Positions 28,603 through 38,390 of a stretch of DNA of 64,000 nucleotides are shown piece after piece. The position numbers and the translations under genes were made by a program. The notes below the pieces were generated by a model. It ran no database searches. It was not told the origin of the DNA and worked only from the letters and a program-made list of their open reading frames with translations. Positions within the stretch are counted from its first letter, which is position 1; each line of letters opens with the position of its first letter. The stretch is from Histomonas meleagridis (Eukaryota; Parabasalia; Tritrichomonadida; Dientamoebidae): positions 372,001 through 436,000 of the forward strand of contig WSYJ01000025.1 of assembly GCA_020186115.1 (NCBI GenBank). Direction: 5' to 3'.

Positions 28603-29510
28603 TTAAACCGACTCAATTATGGCATCATCTTGACCTGTGTACTTCACCATGGTGTTCCATGCTTCAAGGGGAGTCATGTTTTGACCAGTTAGCTTCTTCA
28701 GGCTTCGATGATTCCAATAGGTATTGTACTCATTGATCGTTTCTTGGATCTTCTCGAGACTCCACTTAAATAATGGACCTCTAGCTCTCTCGATCGTAGA
28801 CCAAAATCTTTCTATCTTCCCATTCTGCTGGGGAGTATAAGGGGTGAGTACGGAATTCTTCTATCCCATTTGCACTTAGAACAATTTGGAAAGGATTTCC
28901 AACAAACTCTCCACCATTGTCAATGGTGAGCATCTTTGGTCGAAACTGCACCTTGTTCAAAGCTCTCTCGAGTGCCTCGCTACAGAGTTTCGAATCCTTG
29001 CTTGCGAGAACTTCATAGTGCAGTAGAAAGCGTGTACGATCATCGATGAAGCCAAGGAGATAGAATTGATTATCATCAATTCTAACATAGTGGATATCAG
29101 CATGCCATAGTTGCCCAGCATAACGAGCAACAAAGAGGCTATTGTGCTCATTAGGTTTCTTCGGTGGCTTGTGGTAGTTAAATAGGTTCTGCTCTCCGAA
29201 AAACTTTCGAACATTCCATTCAGTGGCTGAAAATCCCTTCCGTTTGGCAACTCCAGCAACTCGCTGATATCCGGCACCATGGTAGTCGCTCTTGTATCCT
29301 TGGATGTAGCTGACCGTTTCTTGACTTGCATTGTTCGCAAGGTCTTCCTCTTCCTGGAATTGGGATATTGGCTTGTTGGCATATGGCTCTGAGTCTCTCT
29401 CTCCCAACAAAGAATATCTTCATGGTTGCCTCAACTCCATTCTCTTCAATTGACCTGCGGAATGCATCTAAATCAATTCCATCGCATGGATCAATAAGTT
29501 TCCTGAACAT
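28603..29510 (-). pseudogene. IS481EU-like DDE transposase, two frameshifts
   Basis: From ATG 29510, about 57 codons lead to a shift near 29340. The next frame carries the rve core: LWHADIHYVRIDDNQFYLLG (first Asp), LTIDNGGEF (second Asp). A shift near 28843 then moves to a frame with an NGKIERFW-type block (the Glu), followed by ~50 codons to TAA 28603. All three acidic residues are therefore present but in different frames. The N-terminal piece (RERLRAICQQANIPIPGRGR) may be a helix-turn-helix. About 300 codons in total. The frameshifts are single-base events and could be sequencing errors. Confidence 0.75.
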
Positions 29511-30078
29511 TGAATAAATATCTTATGAAAAAGTGATATTGATAAATCTCATATAATATATTAATTGTGATTATGAAAAAAGCGGGAATTATAAACCATT
29601 CAATACAGCTTTTTGTATGAACTCATATAACATTTCTATGTGGTCTATCAAAAAGTGGGGAAAGGTGAAGTCGTACGGATTTTCTCTTGCAACAACACGT
29701 TTTTTGCTAGGAAAATCATAGCTTCATAAGTTGGTTTAGAATTGTTCCCATCAATACATCTTGAAGATTGCAACCCTTTGGATATCATTAGATTTATTTC
29801 GAATATTGTTATTACGAATTTTTATAAAAAGTTTCGATTAGTATTTTTTACTTCATAATTTTTGAAGCTTTTTCAAGAACAAAATCCGATATTTTTGGGC
29901 CGATGTTCATCATTTTTTTGGAATTTGCTATATTTAAATAAGATTATTCTTCGGTGCACCTGGATGTTCTTCATTTGATTTTGCGTTAATTTTGATCGTT
30001 ATAGAGCACGTTAACATGGCAAATGATGAAATTTTGGCTTTTCAATCCATTAATTTTTTCAATAAAAACACGGATAAC

Positions 30079-31335
30079 CTAATTGCTTGATCCCTGTTCA
30101 TCAGATACTTCATATAATTGGTCTTCATCAGAACTTTCGATTTCATTTTCAATATCGTCATCATCATCAGATATGATATCGGCAAAGTTCCATGATTGAA
30201 TTACTGCTTTATTGGTCAGCTTTTTCCAACAAGTAAGAAACAAATCAGCTGCCTATGATTTCGTGTAGCCTCTGTCCCATAAAAAATCATCAAATAATGA
30301 TTGTCCTATTGATTTGAGAATTCCATTTACTTTCTTGTCTAATGGTTGATATTTTTCTGTTCCTGAGGTGGGGACAAAGATCAATTTGATATTTTTGCTT
30401 TTGGCATATTCTTTTACATTATGTGTTCGATGGGTTTTGTAGCGATCCAAAAGTAAAACGCATCTTTGACATTCAACCCATTTTTGAACCAAGTCCAAAT
30501 AGTGAAGCATGCACTGCTCATCAGTGTAACCCGCCTTTGCATGCCATAGCTCATACTTTGAGGCGCTTGACACCATTTGTGAAAATTGTTTGTGGCATTG
30601 ATTTGTTGTGCCTTTGGCGAGAAATAATGGTGGATATTTATTTCCTGATCTTGAAATAGTTGCAATAACAGTAAAAGTCTTTCTGTAATCATCTGGTAGC
30701 TTGGCATCTACCTCTTCTTTCCCTCGTTCAGCCAGAACAAAGCCCCTCCTGAATACATAATTCCATGGAGTTTCATCCATGTTCAATATATATTCAGGAG
30801 GTGTGTTTAATAGAGCTTTCATGTACTGTTTTGCAAAGTGAGCAACTTCATCTTCGTTCAAATCAGACCTCTTCTTTTTCCGCATTTTACGGAAAGAAAG
30901 GTCATTTCTCTCACAAAAGTCAGTGACAAAATGATAGGAAAAAGAACCATCAAAATGTCATCTGTTTTGGAGATCAAAAGATTTCCATAGTTCAAACAAC
31001 AAATTACATAAATGTTTTCTTTTGACCACAATTCCAGGGAGAATATATTGGATCCTCAAAAAATCAGCTACGGCAATTTCTTGATCTTTTGTAAATTTTC
31101 TTCGCCAGATTCCATATTGTTGGCCTGGCCTATAGTTGTGATCTGCCTTATATTTTTTTCTCCATTTCCCAAAAAGACTTGCAGGTACATTTGTTTCTTT
31201 TTGGATATCTACAAGTTTCATTCCAATATCAAACGCTTTAAATATTTCTTCAACTAGCACCTTGTCTTCATGATAGCGATACCATTTTCGCTTCGTTGTA
31301 AAAGATTGAGTAAACACAAACTTAGGATGAATCAT
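30079..31335 (-). pseudogene. pogo-like (DDE_1) transposase with two in-frame stops
   Basis: One frame can be followed from ATG 31335 to TAG 30079 (about 418 codons), broken only by TGA at 30958-30960 and TAG at 30253-30255. The N-terminal half is helix-turn-helix (LVDIQKETNVPASLFGKWRK, then RKFTKDQEIAVADFL). The catalytic core has NMDETPW (first Asp), CVLLLDRYKTHRT (second Asp) and FVPTSGTEKYQPLDKKVNG. The last 50 residues are very acidic (ISDDDDDIENEIESSDEDQ), common in pogo-type enzymes. The lack of frameshifts suggests recent decay. It mediated movement of the surrounding element at TA sites. Confidence 0.8.
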
Positions 31336-31424
31336 CAATGTATTGAATGGTCATCCTCAAACGGTCGTCATTTCTGTGGAATTAAATACTTTACAAAATC
31401 GGATAACTATGGGAAATCTGAGTA

Positions 31425-31705
31425 ATTTTATTTTTCAATTCCGACCGTTATTTTAGGACGTTAAAAAATAAAAATTCTTATGCTAGGCACCATCTTGCGG
31501 AGGACGTTAGCGGTACCTCCAGTCAAGATTATATTACTATAGCAAAAAAATATCTATTTTGGTACATAACGGTCTCCAGAATTGAATACTTTATTTCTAA
31601 ATTCAATTCATTTTGATCGTGATAACCGTAATTTCGAGAATGGTACATAACGGTCTCCATTCAAAAAGTCACAAATTTATAGGTATATTAAAAACAATTT
31701 AAGGA
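31425..31705 (+). repeat. Direct repeat, copy of 24951-25240
   Basis: Begins at the right edge of the pogo-like element and follows the copy at 24951 nearly base for base up to AACGGTCTCC; weaker similarity continues to about 31705. Confidence 0.85.
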
Positions 31706-31730
31706 AAAAATTTTCAAATGAATTGTTTAT

Positions 31731-32060
31731 TTAATCCATTGGATTTCTACTTAGGAATAAGTCATCCGGCCCTGTTATATTCACTTCTTCGTATTTTTTT
31801 TATATTGCCATTATGTCATCTTCAGAACTATTAGAGAAAGCTTCTTCAATACTGTGATTTGACGTAATAATAAATTTGAAATTCGCAGGATGAATTACTA
31901 TTGATCCGTTCTTAATTTCACCAATAAAGGGGTATTCAATTTATCAGTAATGCAAAAACATGATTTTGAAGAATCTGAGGAGACAATGTTATTTTTTTTA
32001 ACATTGTTTTCATCTATTTTGACAAGATTCCATATGGAAATTTCATCCTGTAACATATTT
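31731..32060 (-). pseudogene. Fossil of a Rep-type SF3 helicase C-terminus
   Basis: On the minus strand one frame reads GEIKNGSIVIHPANFKFI, then ITSNHSIEEAF (motif C of Rep helicases), then a stop in DDIMAI-stop-KKYEEVNI, and ends DLFLSRNPMD with TAA at 31731-31733. An upstream piece in another frame reads DEISIWNLVKIDENN. The order, a KxGSI strand, an ITSN motif, then a basic helix and beta strand, is that of circovirus-like Rep proteins. It supplies exactly the part missing from the intact Rep at 26452, but the sequences do not overlap enough to say whether they are the same family. Confidence 0.6.
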
Positions 32061-32360
32061 CGTTGGATCTGATTATTGATAATGAGATGAAATTAAAGCA
32101 AAGTCTTCTTTCTTATTAAAACATATGAAATTTTTTTTAAATATTTTAAAATATTTAAAATCTATAAGAAAATTAGAATACGACCCGTTATGTCTCACTT
32201 TAAACAGTGTCCTGTACGGAAATTCTCAAAAATCATTCAATTTTCGAGTAAACCACTCAAAAAGTGGAAATTGAACAGATTTTAATTTACGTTGTGAAAT
32301 AATTGAGTAGTCTGTTTGGATACATAATCATTCATATCATTTTCGAGATTTTTTGTATAC

Positions 32361-32956
32361 CAGCTGTACGGAAATTCTCAAAAATCATTAAATTTCGATG
32401 TAAACTATTCAATCACATGTCAACCCACTTCTGCGGTTGTGATCGTATTTCACTGAAGAATATAGGCTTTTTCAGTGAAATACGATCACAACCGCTCGCT
32501 ACTTCGGCGCTCGCATGTAAAAATTTGTTTTAGAGTTGTATATTCGTTTTGTCTCATAGTAAACAAATGGATTAATGAACCCTTCAACTTTTTGTGTGTG
32601 ATATATTGTTGTATTCTATTTTACATATTTGTATAAAAGTTTCATGTGTATTCCGATTGTCAACGGTTTTGGGGTGGTCCACAAGAATTTTCAGTTCTTT
32701 TCACTAAATTTTCACATTTTTTGTATCACTGTATGCTTTTAATGTATGCTAAAATATTTTGAATTACACTTTTTCAAAGAATTCATAAATTTATGAGATT
32801 CAGCGCTGAATTGCCAAATTAAATTTAATATGCATTTGCTGCTTCAACAATGGTCTTCCTTCAGCCTCTAACGGTCGCTAGTACGATATAGTGAAAATTT
32901 TAGCTTGAATAGTTTACTCATGAATTGAATGATTTTTGACAATTCACGTACACAAC
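32361..32956. repeat. MITE-like element with ~50-bp imperfect TIRs
   Basis: The left end CTGTACGGAAATTCTCAAAA and following TAAACTATTCAA are matched in reverse complement at 32907-32956 (TTGAATAGTTTACTC...ATGATTTTTGACAATTCACG). A further left-end-like copy lies at 32209-32260. No transposase lies inside, so it is non-autonomous at best. Confidence 0.55.
32433..32495. repeat. Perfect 25-bp hairpin
   Basis: GCGGTTGTGATCGTATTTCA plus CTGAA is followed by a 13-nt loop and the exact reverse complement. It is GC-richer than its surroundings and lies inside the MITE-like element. Confidence 0.9.
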
Positions 32957-33208
32957 AGTCTCATTTAAAACAGATTAAATTTGATGTTTTTAGTGATTTC
33001 GATTTTTTGAAAATTTTTGGAATTTGGTGAGTAATACATTATTTCTCGGCTTTTATCTAAATATATTTAGATAAATATTATATAATAATTATTTAATTTA
33101 TTTTTTTTATTTATTCGGTATTAAAACTTCCATGTTAATTCAGTAATAACGTTCTGATAACCGCTTCTTATCGGCTTCAACTGGAGCAAACAAGAGTCGC
33201 TCTCTTTG

Positions 33209-34300
33209 ATGATTATCTTATTAATTTCTCTAAGAGAAATATTAACAGATAAAACCTTTAAAAATATTATTTACAGTAGTTACGATGTGCCAGCTTTTTT
33301 ATTAATGTATTCACCTTATTGCAGTCATTGTAAACAAATTCATCCTGAATGGATTCAATTTATGAGCAAATATGAAAAAGACCAAAACATCACAGTGGGC
33401 GAAATTAACTGTGCTCAGTTTATGTCATCATGCGATGAAATTTTCAGATTATCTGGCTTCCCAACTTTTGTTAAAGTCATTAGAGGAAAAGCAACAGAAA
33501 TTGATCCTGAAAGGAATTTAGAATCTTTTATTGAGGAAGCTGAAAAACTTAAGAAAATTAATATGGCTGTCAAATGTTCACGATTTCCCATCGATTTTAA
33601 GAAAGAATATCCATTTTTCCTTTATCAGGGTGGAAGCACTGATGAATATCGATGTTCCCAAGTTGATCAAATCAAAGATAAATCCAATACAAAAGTACCA
33701 TTTTATATTGGCAATAACTCAACGTCAACAAAATCCTTTCGATATTACATTTTTGAAAAAGTTTTTGTCGAATACAATGGTAATTTTGACATTGATTCAA
33801 TGGCAAAATTTACGAATGACATAAGCAAAGTTCAAATGGGCGATTGGAAACTAAGGGACGGTATTACCACTCCACGACACTTTGTCTTCTTTGTTTATTC
33901 CAATTATTCGCAACTTGTTGATTTTCGAAGTTTAGTTGGAATTAACACTAAATACATTTTGTTTGGCAAAATCCACATAAACAAATTTAAGACATATTAT
34001 CCAAACGCGAATTTGACATTGCCGTCGATATTTATTGCCGATAAAAGCAAAAATTCGTTTCATTTGGTGGATGAATTAAAAGAGCCACAAAAACTTGAAA
34101 CAGTGATAAACAATATTAAAAAGGGGTTTTATGATAAGGCAACAGAAACAACTTTGAAAGAGATGTTTCCAAACATGAAAAATAATGAATTTACGATAAG
34201 CGGAGCAATGCTTGTTTTGTATTATGTATCATTTGGCGTGGTAATTTTGGTGATTTTGAGAAAATCTGAAGCACTTAAAGCGGGAATTAAATCAATGTAA
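33209..34300 (+). CDS. PDI-like thioredoxin-domain protein, membrane-anchored
   Basis: 363 codons from ATG 33209; the preceding TTG is rejected. A short hydrophobic start (MIILLISL) could be a signal peptide. The first ~110 residues are a thioredoxin fold with PYCSHC (Cys38 and Cys41) as redox-active pair and SGFPTF carrying the cis-Pro. PDI-family enzymes form and rearrange disulfides in the endoplasmic reticulum. The middle ~200 residues are less clear and probably include redox-inactive thioredoxin-like folds. A transmembrane helix (GAMLVLYYVSFGVVILVIL) near residue 335 and a short basic tail suggest a type I ER membrane protein, similar in plan to TMX proteins. Confidence 0.82.
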   Translation: MIILLISLREILTDKTFKNIIYSSYDVPAFLLMYSPYCSHCKQIHPEWIQFMSKYEKDQNITVGEINCAQFMSSCDEIFRLSGFPTFVKVIRGKATEIDPERNLESFIEEAEKLKKINMAVKCSRFPIDFKKEYPFFLYQGGSTDEYRCSQVDQIKDKSNTKVPFYIGNNSTSTKSFRYYIFEKVFVEYNGNFDIDSMAKFTNDISKVQMGDWKLRDGITTPRHFVFFVYSNYSQLVDFRSLVGINTKYILFGKIHINKFKTYYPNANLTLPSIFIADKSKNSFHLVDELKEPQKLETVINNIKKGFYDKATETTLKEMFPNMKNNEFTISGAMLVLYYVSFGVVILVILRKSEALKAGIKSM

Positions 34301-34848
34301 TAAATAAAAAATTTATATAAATTCAATAAAAATATTTGGTATGAAACAAAATAATTTTTTATTGAATCGGAATTGTTAATTGTTAATTGTAAAAAGTTAT
34401 TAAAAAAAATAATAAATGCATTGGAACAATTTTTTTAGAAATTGTTGTGGATAATAATGTTTGTATCACTTTCTTATTATCCCTTATACAATCTACATGA
34501 ATATGATTACTAGTACAATTTGAATTGCATTTACTCAATAACCAACTTAATAAATCTTACGATATTTTACGTTGATTATGGTCTCTGGTTGATGATATCA
34601 TCTTATGCACGATTTATTTTTCTTGTGAAGCGTGTTAAATATTAACTATTCTAGCTAATTGATGTAATAAATTTTGTTCATTGTTTAATTCATATCTAAC
34701 TAACTGCTATTTTTAAATATCATTCCGACACATTAATTTTTTAACAAATTTTCTTATCTTTGAAAGATTCCAATTTTTTTGTATTAAAATTAATCGTTTC
34801 GGCATTTATTTTAGCACTTTTTATCCGACCAAATCATGTGCGGTTATT
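34301..34848. other. Intergenic, no gene seen
   Basis: AT-rich sequence between the PDI-like gene and the S21e promoter. No coding or RNA feature is recognised. Confidence 0.5.
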
Positions 34849-34873
34849 AACCGTTATGGTCTCTCTTTTATAA
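34849..34873 (+). promoter_or_regulatory. S21e promoter
   Basis: AACCGTTATGGTCTCTCTTT then TATAA and ATG. The ACCGTTATG core is the same word that recurs in the repeats at 24951 and 31425 and resembles Myb-type trichomonad promoter motifs. Confidence 0.5.
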
Positions 34874-35128
34874 ATGCAAAACGAAAAGGGTGAAGTTGTC
34901 GACAGACTTATTCCTCGCAAGTGTGATGCCACACACCGCCTTATCCCGCCACATGACCATGCATCTGTTCAATTCAGAATCGCCAAGTTAAATGAAGAAG
35001 GTCTCCCAACAGGTGAATTCGAAACAGTTGTTTTCTCAGGCTATCTTCGTAACCTTGGAGAAGCTGACAATGCTCTCAATCGCATTGCAACAGAGAAAGG
35101 TCTTTTAGAAAACGTTTATCGTCAATAA
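34874..35128 (+). CDS. RPS21: 40S ribosomal protein S21 (eS21)
   Basis: 84 codons, the usual length of eukaryotic S21e. It begins MQNEKGEVVDRLIPRKCDAT, matching the family start MQN..GE.VD...PRKCSA, and continues with DHASVQFRIAKL and an L.GEADNALNRIA helix near the end. It is a small-subunit ribosomal protein acting late in 40S maturation in the cytosol. The complete frame and the strong promoter-like word before it fit a highly expressed housekeeping gene. Confidence 0.93.
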   Translation: MQNEKGEVVDRLIPRKCDATHRLIPPHDHASVQFRIAKLNEEGLPTGEFETVVFSGYLRNLGEADNALNRIATEKGLLENVYRQ

Positions 35129-35319
35129 AATATCAATTTATCTCGTATTATTTTTGCATATTTTTAGTAATTTCAATGAGATTTAAATCTGTAAAATTTT
35201 TTAAAATTTCTTAAACTGATTTTGGTGATCTGATTTAATGTGCAACATAAAAAACAAAAAAAACTATAGAAATGTACTCTATACAATTGAGGTTTACTAT
35301 GTTTGCTGGTTGTGTATCA

Positions 35320-35721
35320 TTATATTGAATCAATATACATTTTTAGATCATCCATATACAGCTTAAACCATTGTGTCAATGTTTTTTTGTGCTTCATTGT
35401 TTCACTGAGGAGCTTTATTCCAGAGACATTTGCAAGTTTCATTGCAATTTGCCGAAGATTTTCAACTTTTTTTGACTTTTTGATGTCTTTGTCTTTAGAG
35501 AATGTAGTATAAATTTCGTTGAATTCTTTTTCATCACAAGGCTCTATAGTCGTGTTTTTATCTTCAAGTTTATTTTTCAAAATAAATTTGTATTCAAAAA
35601 TCAATTGTTGTTGTATTTTTTTCTTTTGATCTTCGGAATATTTATTAGCTTTTTCATCTATTTCATTCATCAATTCCAATAATTGTGATTTGATATCATT
35701 TTGTTTTTCATTTTCTTTCAT
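35320..35721 (-). CDS. Small trichomonad family protein, paralogue of 1617-2027
   Basis: 133 codons from ATG 35721; the upstream TTG is rejected. Very Lys-rich and helical. It shares KKKIQQQLIFEYKFILK, the LRQIAMKLA segment and the C-terminal HKKTLTQWFKLYMDDL with the protein at 1617, with block order kept over the full length. No known domain. Convergent with the S21e gene and 98 bp downstream of the coiled-coil gene on the same strand. Two copies within 34 kb suggest local or repeated duplication; the role is unknown. Confidence 0.6.
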   Translation of the reverse strand: MKENEKQNDIKSQLLELMNEIDEKANKYSEDQKKKIQQQLIFEYKFILKNKLEDKNTTIEPCDEKEFNEIYTTFSKDKDIKKSKKVENLRQIAMKLANVSGIKLLSETMKHKKTLTQWFKLYMDDLKMYIDSI

Positions 35722-35810
35722 TTTTTTACCGATTTTTTTGATTGGCAAATTTACAAAACAATTTCAATATTTTATTAAAAATTACTAAACAAAATTTTCC
35801 GCTGTCAAAT

Positions 35811-38390
35811 TCATTTCGAAAGAGGCTCCAAACTTTTTGGCGTTTCCCTTGACTTCCTTTTCGGCGAGCTATTTACGCTTGGAGCCTTACTAAAGATCGA
35901 TTTTCCATTTCCAGATCGACCAATATACATATCACCTCTTTCTCCATAAACGAAGCAAACCTGACCTTCTCCATCACCTAATACTCTTGTAGAGACAGGC
36001 CCGGCTATTTTATTCACCATCGAAGGGTCATCGATTGCGCCTTTAATATTTCTCCTTGGCCTTCCACAACATAAACACCGAATATTTTCAGTACCTGTCG
36101 AAGTTTCGTCATTGTTAAACTCGCCCATCAAATTACCGAAGTAAGTATTCAAATCTGCAGCATTTACCTTTCCGATCAATGCCTTTTTTATTGTGTTTAA
36201 TCTCGAGTTTAGCTCACTCAATGCGATTCTAAATTGTTCGAACAACGCTTGCGCCGAATTTTTATCGACTTTTGCTTCATCGAGTTGCAAAATGTTTCTT
36301 TGTTGAATCTCGACAGCTCTTTTTAGTTGGTACAAAAGGTTTTCTTGTTTATCCACTTTATCGAATGTATTACTCAGTTTTATGTCTTCGATTTGTGAAT
36401 TTGCATTATTTTTTTGTGTTTGCGTTTGTTGTTTCGCTGATATTTTTGGTAAAATCGTCTTCTCGAATATCGTGTGAATGACTTTCGGCGTTGTTGTGTT
36501 TGCGTGCGAAGTTAAATCTGTTGTTTTCGGTATGAAATCATTTGTATCTTTAAATGAATTATTATTATTATTAATGTCTTCGTTTTCGAGTTCGGTGAGC
36601 TCTTTGAGTTTGGACCAGATCTGATTGAGCTCGGAGCGTATCTCGGAGTAGTTATGGAGCTGCGGAACTTCGTGGAATTCTTTGCGCGAAACTTTGTACG
36701 TAACTTCTTCAGTGTTGATGTTCGGCGAATATGTTCGATTGGATTTGGAATTACTTCGCGCGTTGGAATGAATTTCTTCGTTAGTGTTATTTGAAGTTGT
36801 TAGCGAATATATTTCATTTGGATTTTGATTTGGATTTTCTTCGTTATTTGTATTTGTTGAATTTTCATTATTTCGGCGTTCGCTTATTATAGTTTCGTTG
36901 TTAGCTTTAGCAATTTTGTTTGGTTCTGAACGCGTTTTAATTGTAAATTCATTGTTATTACTATTGTCATCTTCACCAGAATTTAATGAACGAATTTTTG
37001 GTGTTTCGATATTTTGTATTTTTGTGTTGTTGTCATTAGTATTTGTTTCTTGTGGCGTTGGCATTTCATAATTCAGTGAGTGCAGTGCATTCTTTACTTC
37101 TTTCATCTCTTTCTCGAGCACACGCACAGATTGATTAAGGGAATCGAATCGTTGGTCATTCATATGCGTTATCTTTAGCTTATTATGCGGTGGTATGTTT
37201 GGTTTTGGTTTATTATGGTCAAATGAATTTATATTTGAATTTTGCTGTGTGTTAAATGTTTGACTTTTTTCCGGAATCATTTCTTTGTTTGGTATATCAA
37301 ATATGTTGTCGTTTATATTCGAGTTTTGTTGCTGTATTTCAGAAATTTTCGTCTTGAGTTTCTCTTCAATTGTCGATATTCGTTCTGAGTTTGACTGAAT
37401 AAGTGACTTCTGATGTTGAAGTTGTTGGAGAATTGGTGCAATATCAATATCGCCATTACTCTTTGTAATCGCAGATATGTCAAGTGGCTTTTGAACTGCG
37501 CTTTCAAGTCCTTCAATTCGTGCTTTAAGTTGTGCAATATCTTCAATGTGATTATCTTCGACATCACGTATTAAGGATTGAAGGCATTCAATATCACCAC
37601 GAATGGGCTCAATGTCTTGCTCCATGTTGCTTTGCATATATGAAAGTTCTTCTTTAAATTTGTTGATATTTATTGATGAATCATTTGACGGGTAATCAAT
37701 ATTATTTTGTTCGGTCTCTTGATTTGTCTCTAAAGATACGTTGTTTTGGGAAGGGATTTCATCGGTTTCGGGTTGTTGTGGTTGTTGAAGAATTATTGAT
37801 GATTCATTTGAATGTTGTCGTGGTGTTGAAAAAGAAGAGACATTTGATTGCTTGTGCTGTTTTAATTGGTTTATTTCATTTTTCATTTCATTGAGTGTTG
37901 AATTCAATGAGTCGATCTGTTTTTGCTTTTCAATGTTATCACGTATTAAAGAATCAAGGTTGGGAATCAATTTCATTGCATTGTTTGCAACTTCAGGAGC
38001 ACTTTCTTGAATAAGGTTTCGTGTGATATTGCCGGTATCAATGATACATTTCCCAATTGATGCATCTATTTTTTCATTATTATCTTTGAGCATATTTTGT
38101 ATTTCTTGTTTGAGTGAATTTAGTTGTTCAGTAAGTTCTTTGTTATTATTTTCAAGTGATGATATTCGACTTTCATATTCGTTGCTTTGCTTTTCAGCTG
38201 TAATGTGCTGTGTTTCTTCAAAGTTTTCTTTGCTTGTTTGTGCTTTTTCAAGAATTAATATTTTTTCATCAAGTTCATCAAGCTTAGAACATATGTCTTC
38301 GCAAAATAATTGCAGGACTTCATAGTCCAAACTGACAGAAATAAAATTTCTATTTTTAAGTCTTTCAGTAAGGATTGAAGAAAAAGACAT
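35811..38390 (-). CDS. Large coiled-coil protein with possible DUF4795/QRICH2-like C-terminus
   Basis: 859 codons from ATG 38390. Residues ~30-170 and several later stretches are heptad-like coiled coil; the middle (about 330-620) is Asn/Gln/Ser-rich and disordered. Near residues 690-770 a coiled segment (KVDKNSAQALFEQFRIALSE, LIGKVNAADLNTYFG) leads to RCLCCGRPRRN, then a Gly-rich segment (VLGDGEGQVCFVYGERGDMY). This order resembles the DUF4795 region of flagella-associated QRICH2-like proteins, where a Cys pair follows the coil. A role in the cytoskeleton or flagella is possible but rests on resemblance only. Confidence 0.7.
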   Translation of the reverse strand: MSFSSILTERLKNRNFISVSLDYEVLQLFCEDICSKLDELDEKILILEKAQTSKENFEETQHITAEKQSNEYESRISSLENNNKELTEQLNSLKQEIQNMLKDNNEKIDASIGKCIIDTGNITRNLIQESAPEVANNAMKLIPNLDSLIRDNIEKQKQIDSLNSTLNEMKNEINQLKQHKQSNVSSFSTPRQHSNESSIILQQPQQPETDEIPSQNNVSLETNQETEQNNIDYPSNDSSININKFKEELSYMQSNMEQDIEPIRGDIECLQSLIRDVEDNHIEDIAQLKARIEGLESAVQKPLDISAITKSNGDIDIAPILQQLQHQKSLIQSNSERISTIEEKLKTKISEIQQQNSNINDNIFDIPNKEMIPEKSQTFNTQQNSNINSFDHNKPKPNIPPHNKLKITHMNDQRFDSLNQSVRVLEKEMKEVKNALHSLNYEMPTPQETNTNDNNTKIQNIETPKIRSLNSGEDDNSNNNEFTIKTRSEPNKIAKANNETIISERRNNENSTNTNNEENPNQNPNEIYSLTTSNNTNEEIHSNARSNSKSNRTYSPNINTEEVTYKVSRKEFHEVPQLHNYSEIRSELNQIWSKLKELTELENEDINNNNNSFKDTNDFIPKTTDLTSHANTTTPKVIHTIFEKTILPKISAKQQTQTQKNNANSQIEDIKLSNTFDKVDKQENLLYQLKRAVEIQQRNILQLDEAKVDKNSAQALFEQFRIALSELNSRLNTIKKALIGKVNAADLNTYFGNLMGEFNNDETSTGTENIRCLCCGRPRRNIKGAIDDPSMVNKIAGPVSTRVLGDGEGQVCFVYGERGDMYIGRSGNGKSIFSKAPSVNSSPKRKSRETPKSLEPLSK

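Larger units (their letters stand above)
28283..29694. mobile_element. IS481EU-like transposon with long TIRs and 16-bp target duplication
   Basis: It starts TGTGGTAAGAG and ends CTCTTGCAACA, with ~105-bp inverted repeats (28283-28388 and 29589-29694) that are almost identical. The exact direct repeat ACACGTTTTTTGCTAG flanks it at 28267-28282 and 29695-29710. The transposase has an rve-type core. The near-perfect TIRs and TSD suggest a fairly recent insertion. The family name is by resemblance to IS481-type integrase cores in eukaryotes. Confidence 0.85.
28211..31422. mobile_element. pogo-like transposon with nested insertion
   Basis: Terminal inverted repeats CCCAGATTTCCCATAG (28211-28226) and its reverse complement with one change (31407-31422) are flanked by TA on both sides (28209-28210 and 31423-31424), as expected for Tc1/mariner/pogo elements. 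The transposase gene lies on the minus strand at 30079-31335. A 1.4-kb IS481EU-like element splits the left part; without it the pogo element would be ~1.8 kb. Confidence 0.8.
32061..33208. other. Gene-free repeat-rich stretch before the host gene block
   Basis: No gene. It contains the GTACGGAAATTCTCAAAAAT repeats, a perfect hairpin and, at the right edge, the putative promoter of the PDI-like gene (GATAACCGCTTCTTATCGG). Confidence 0.5.
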
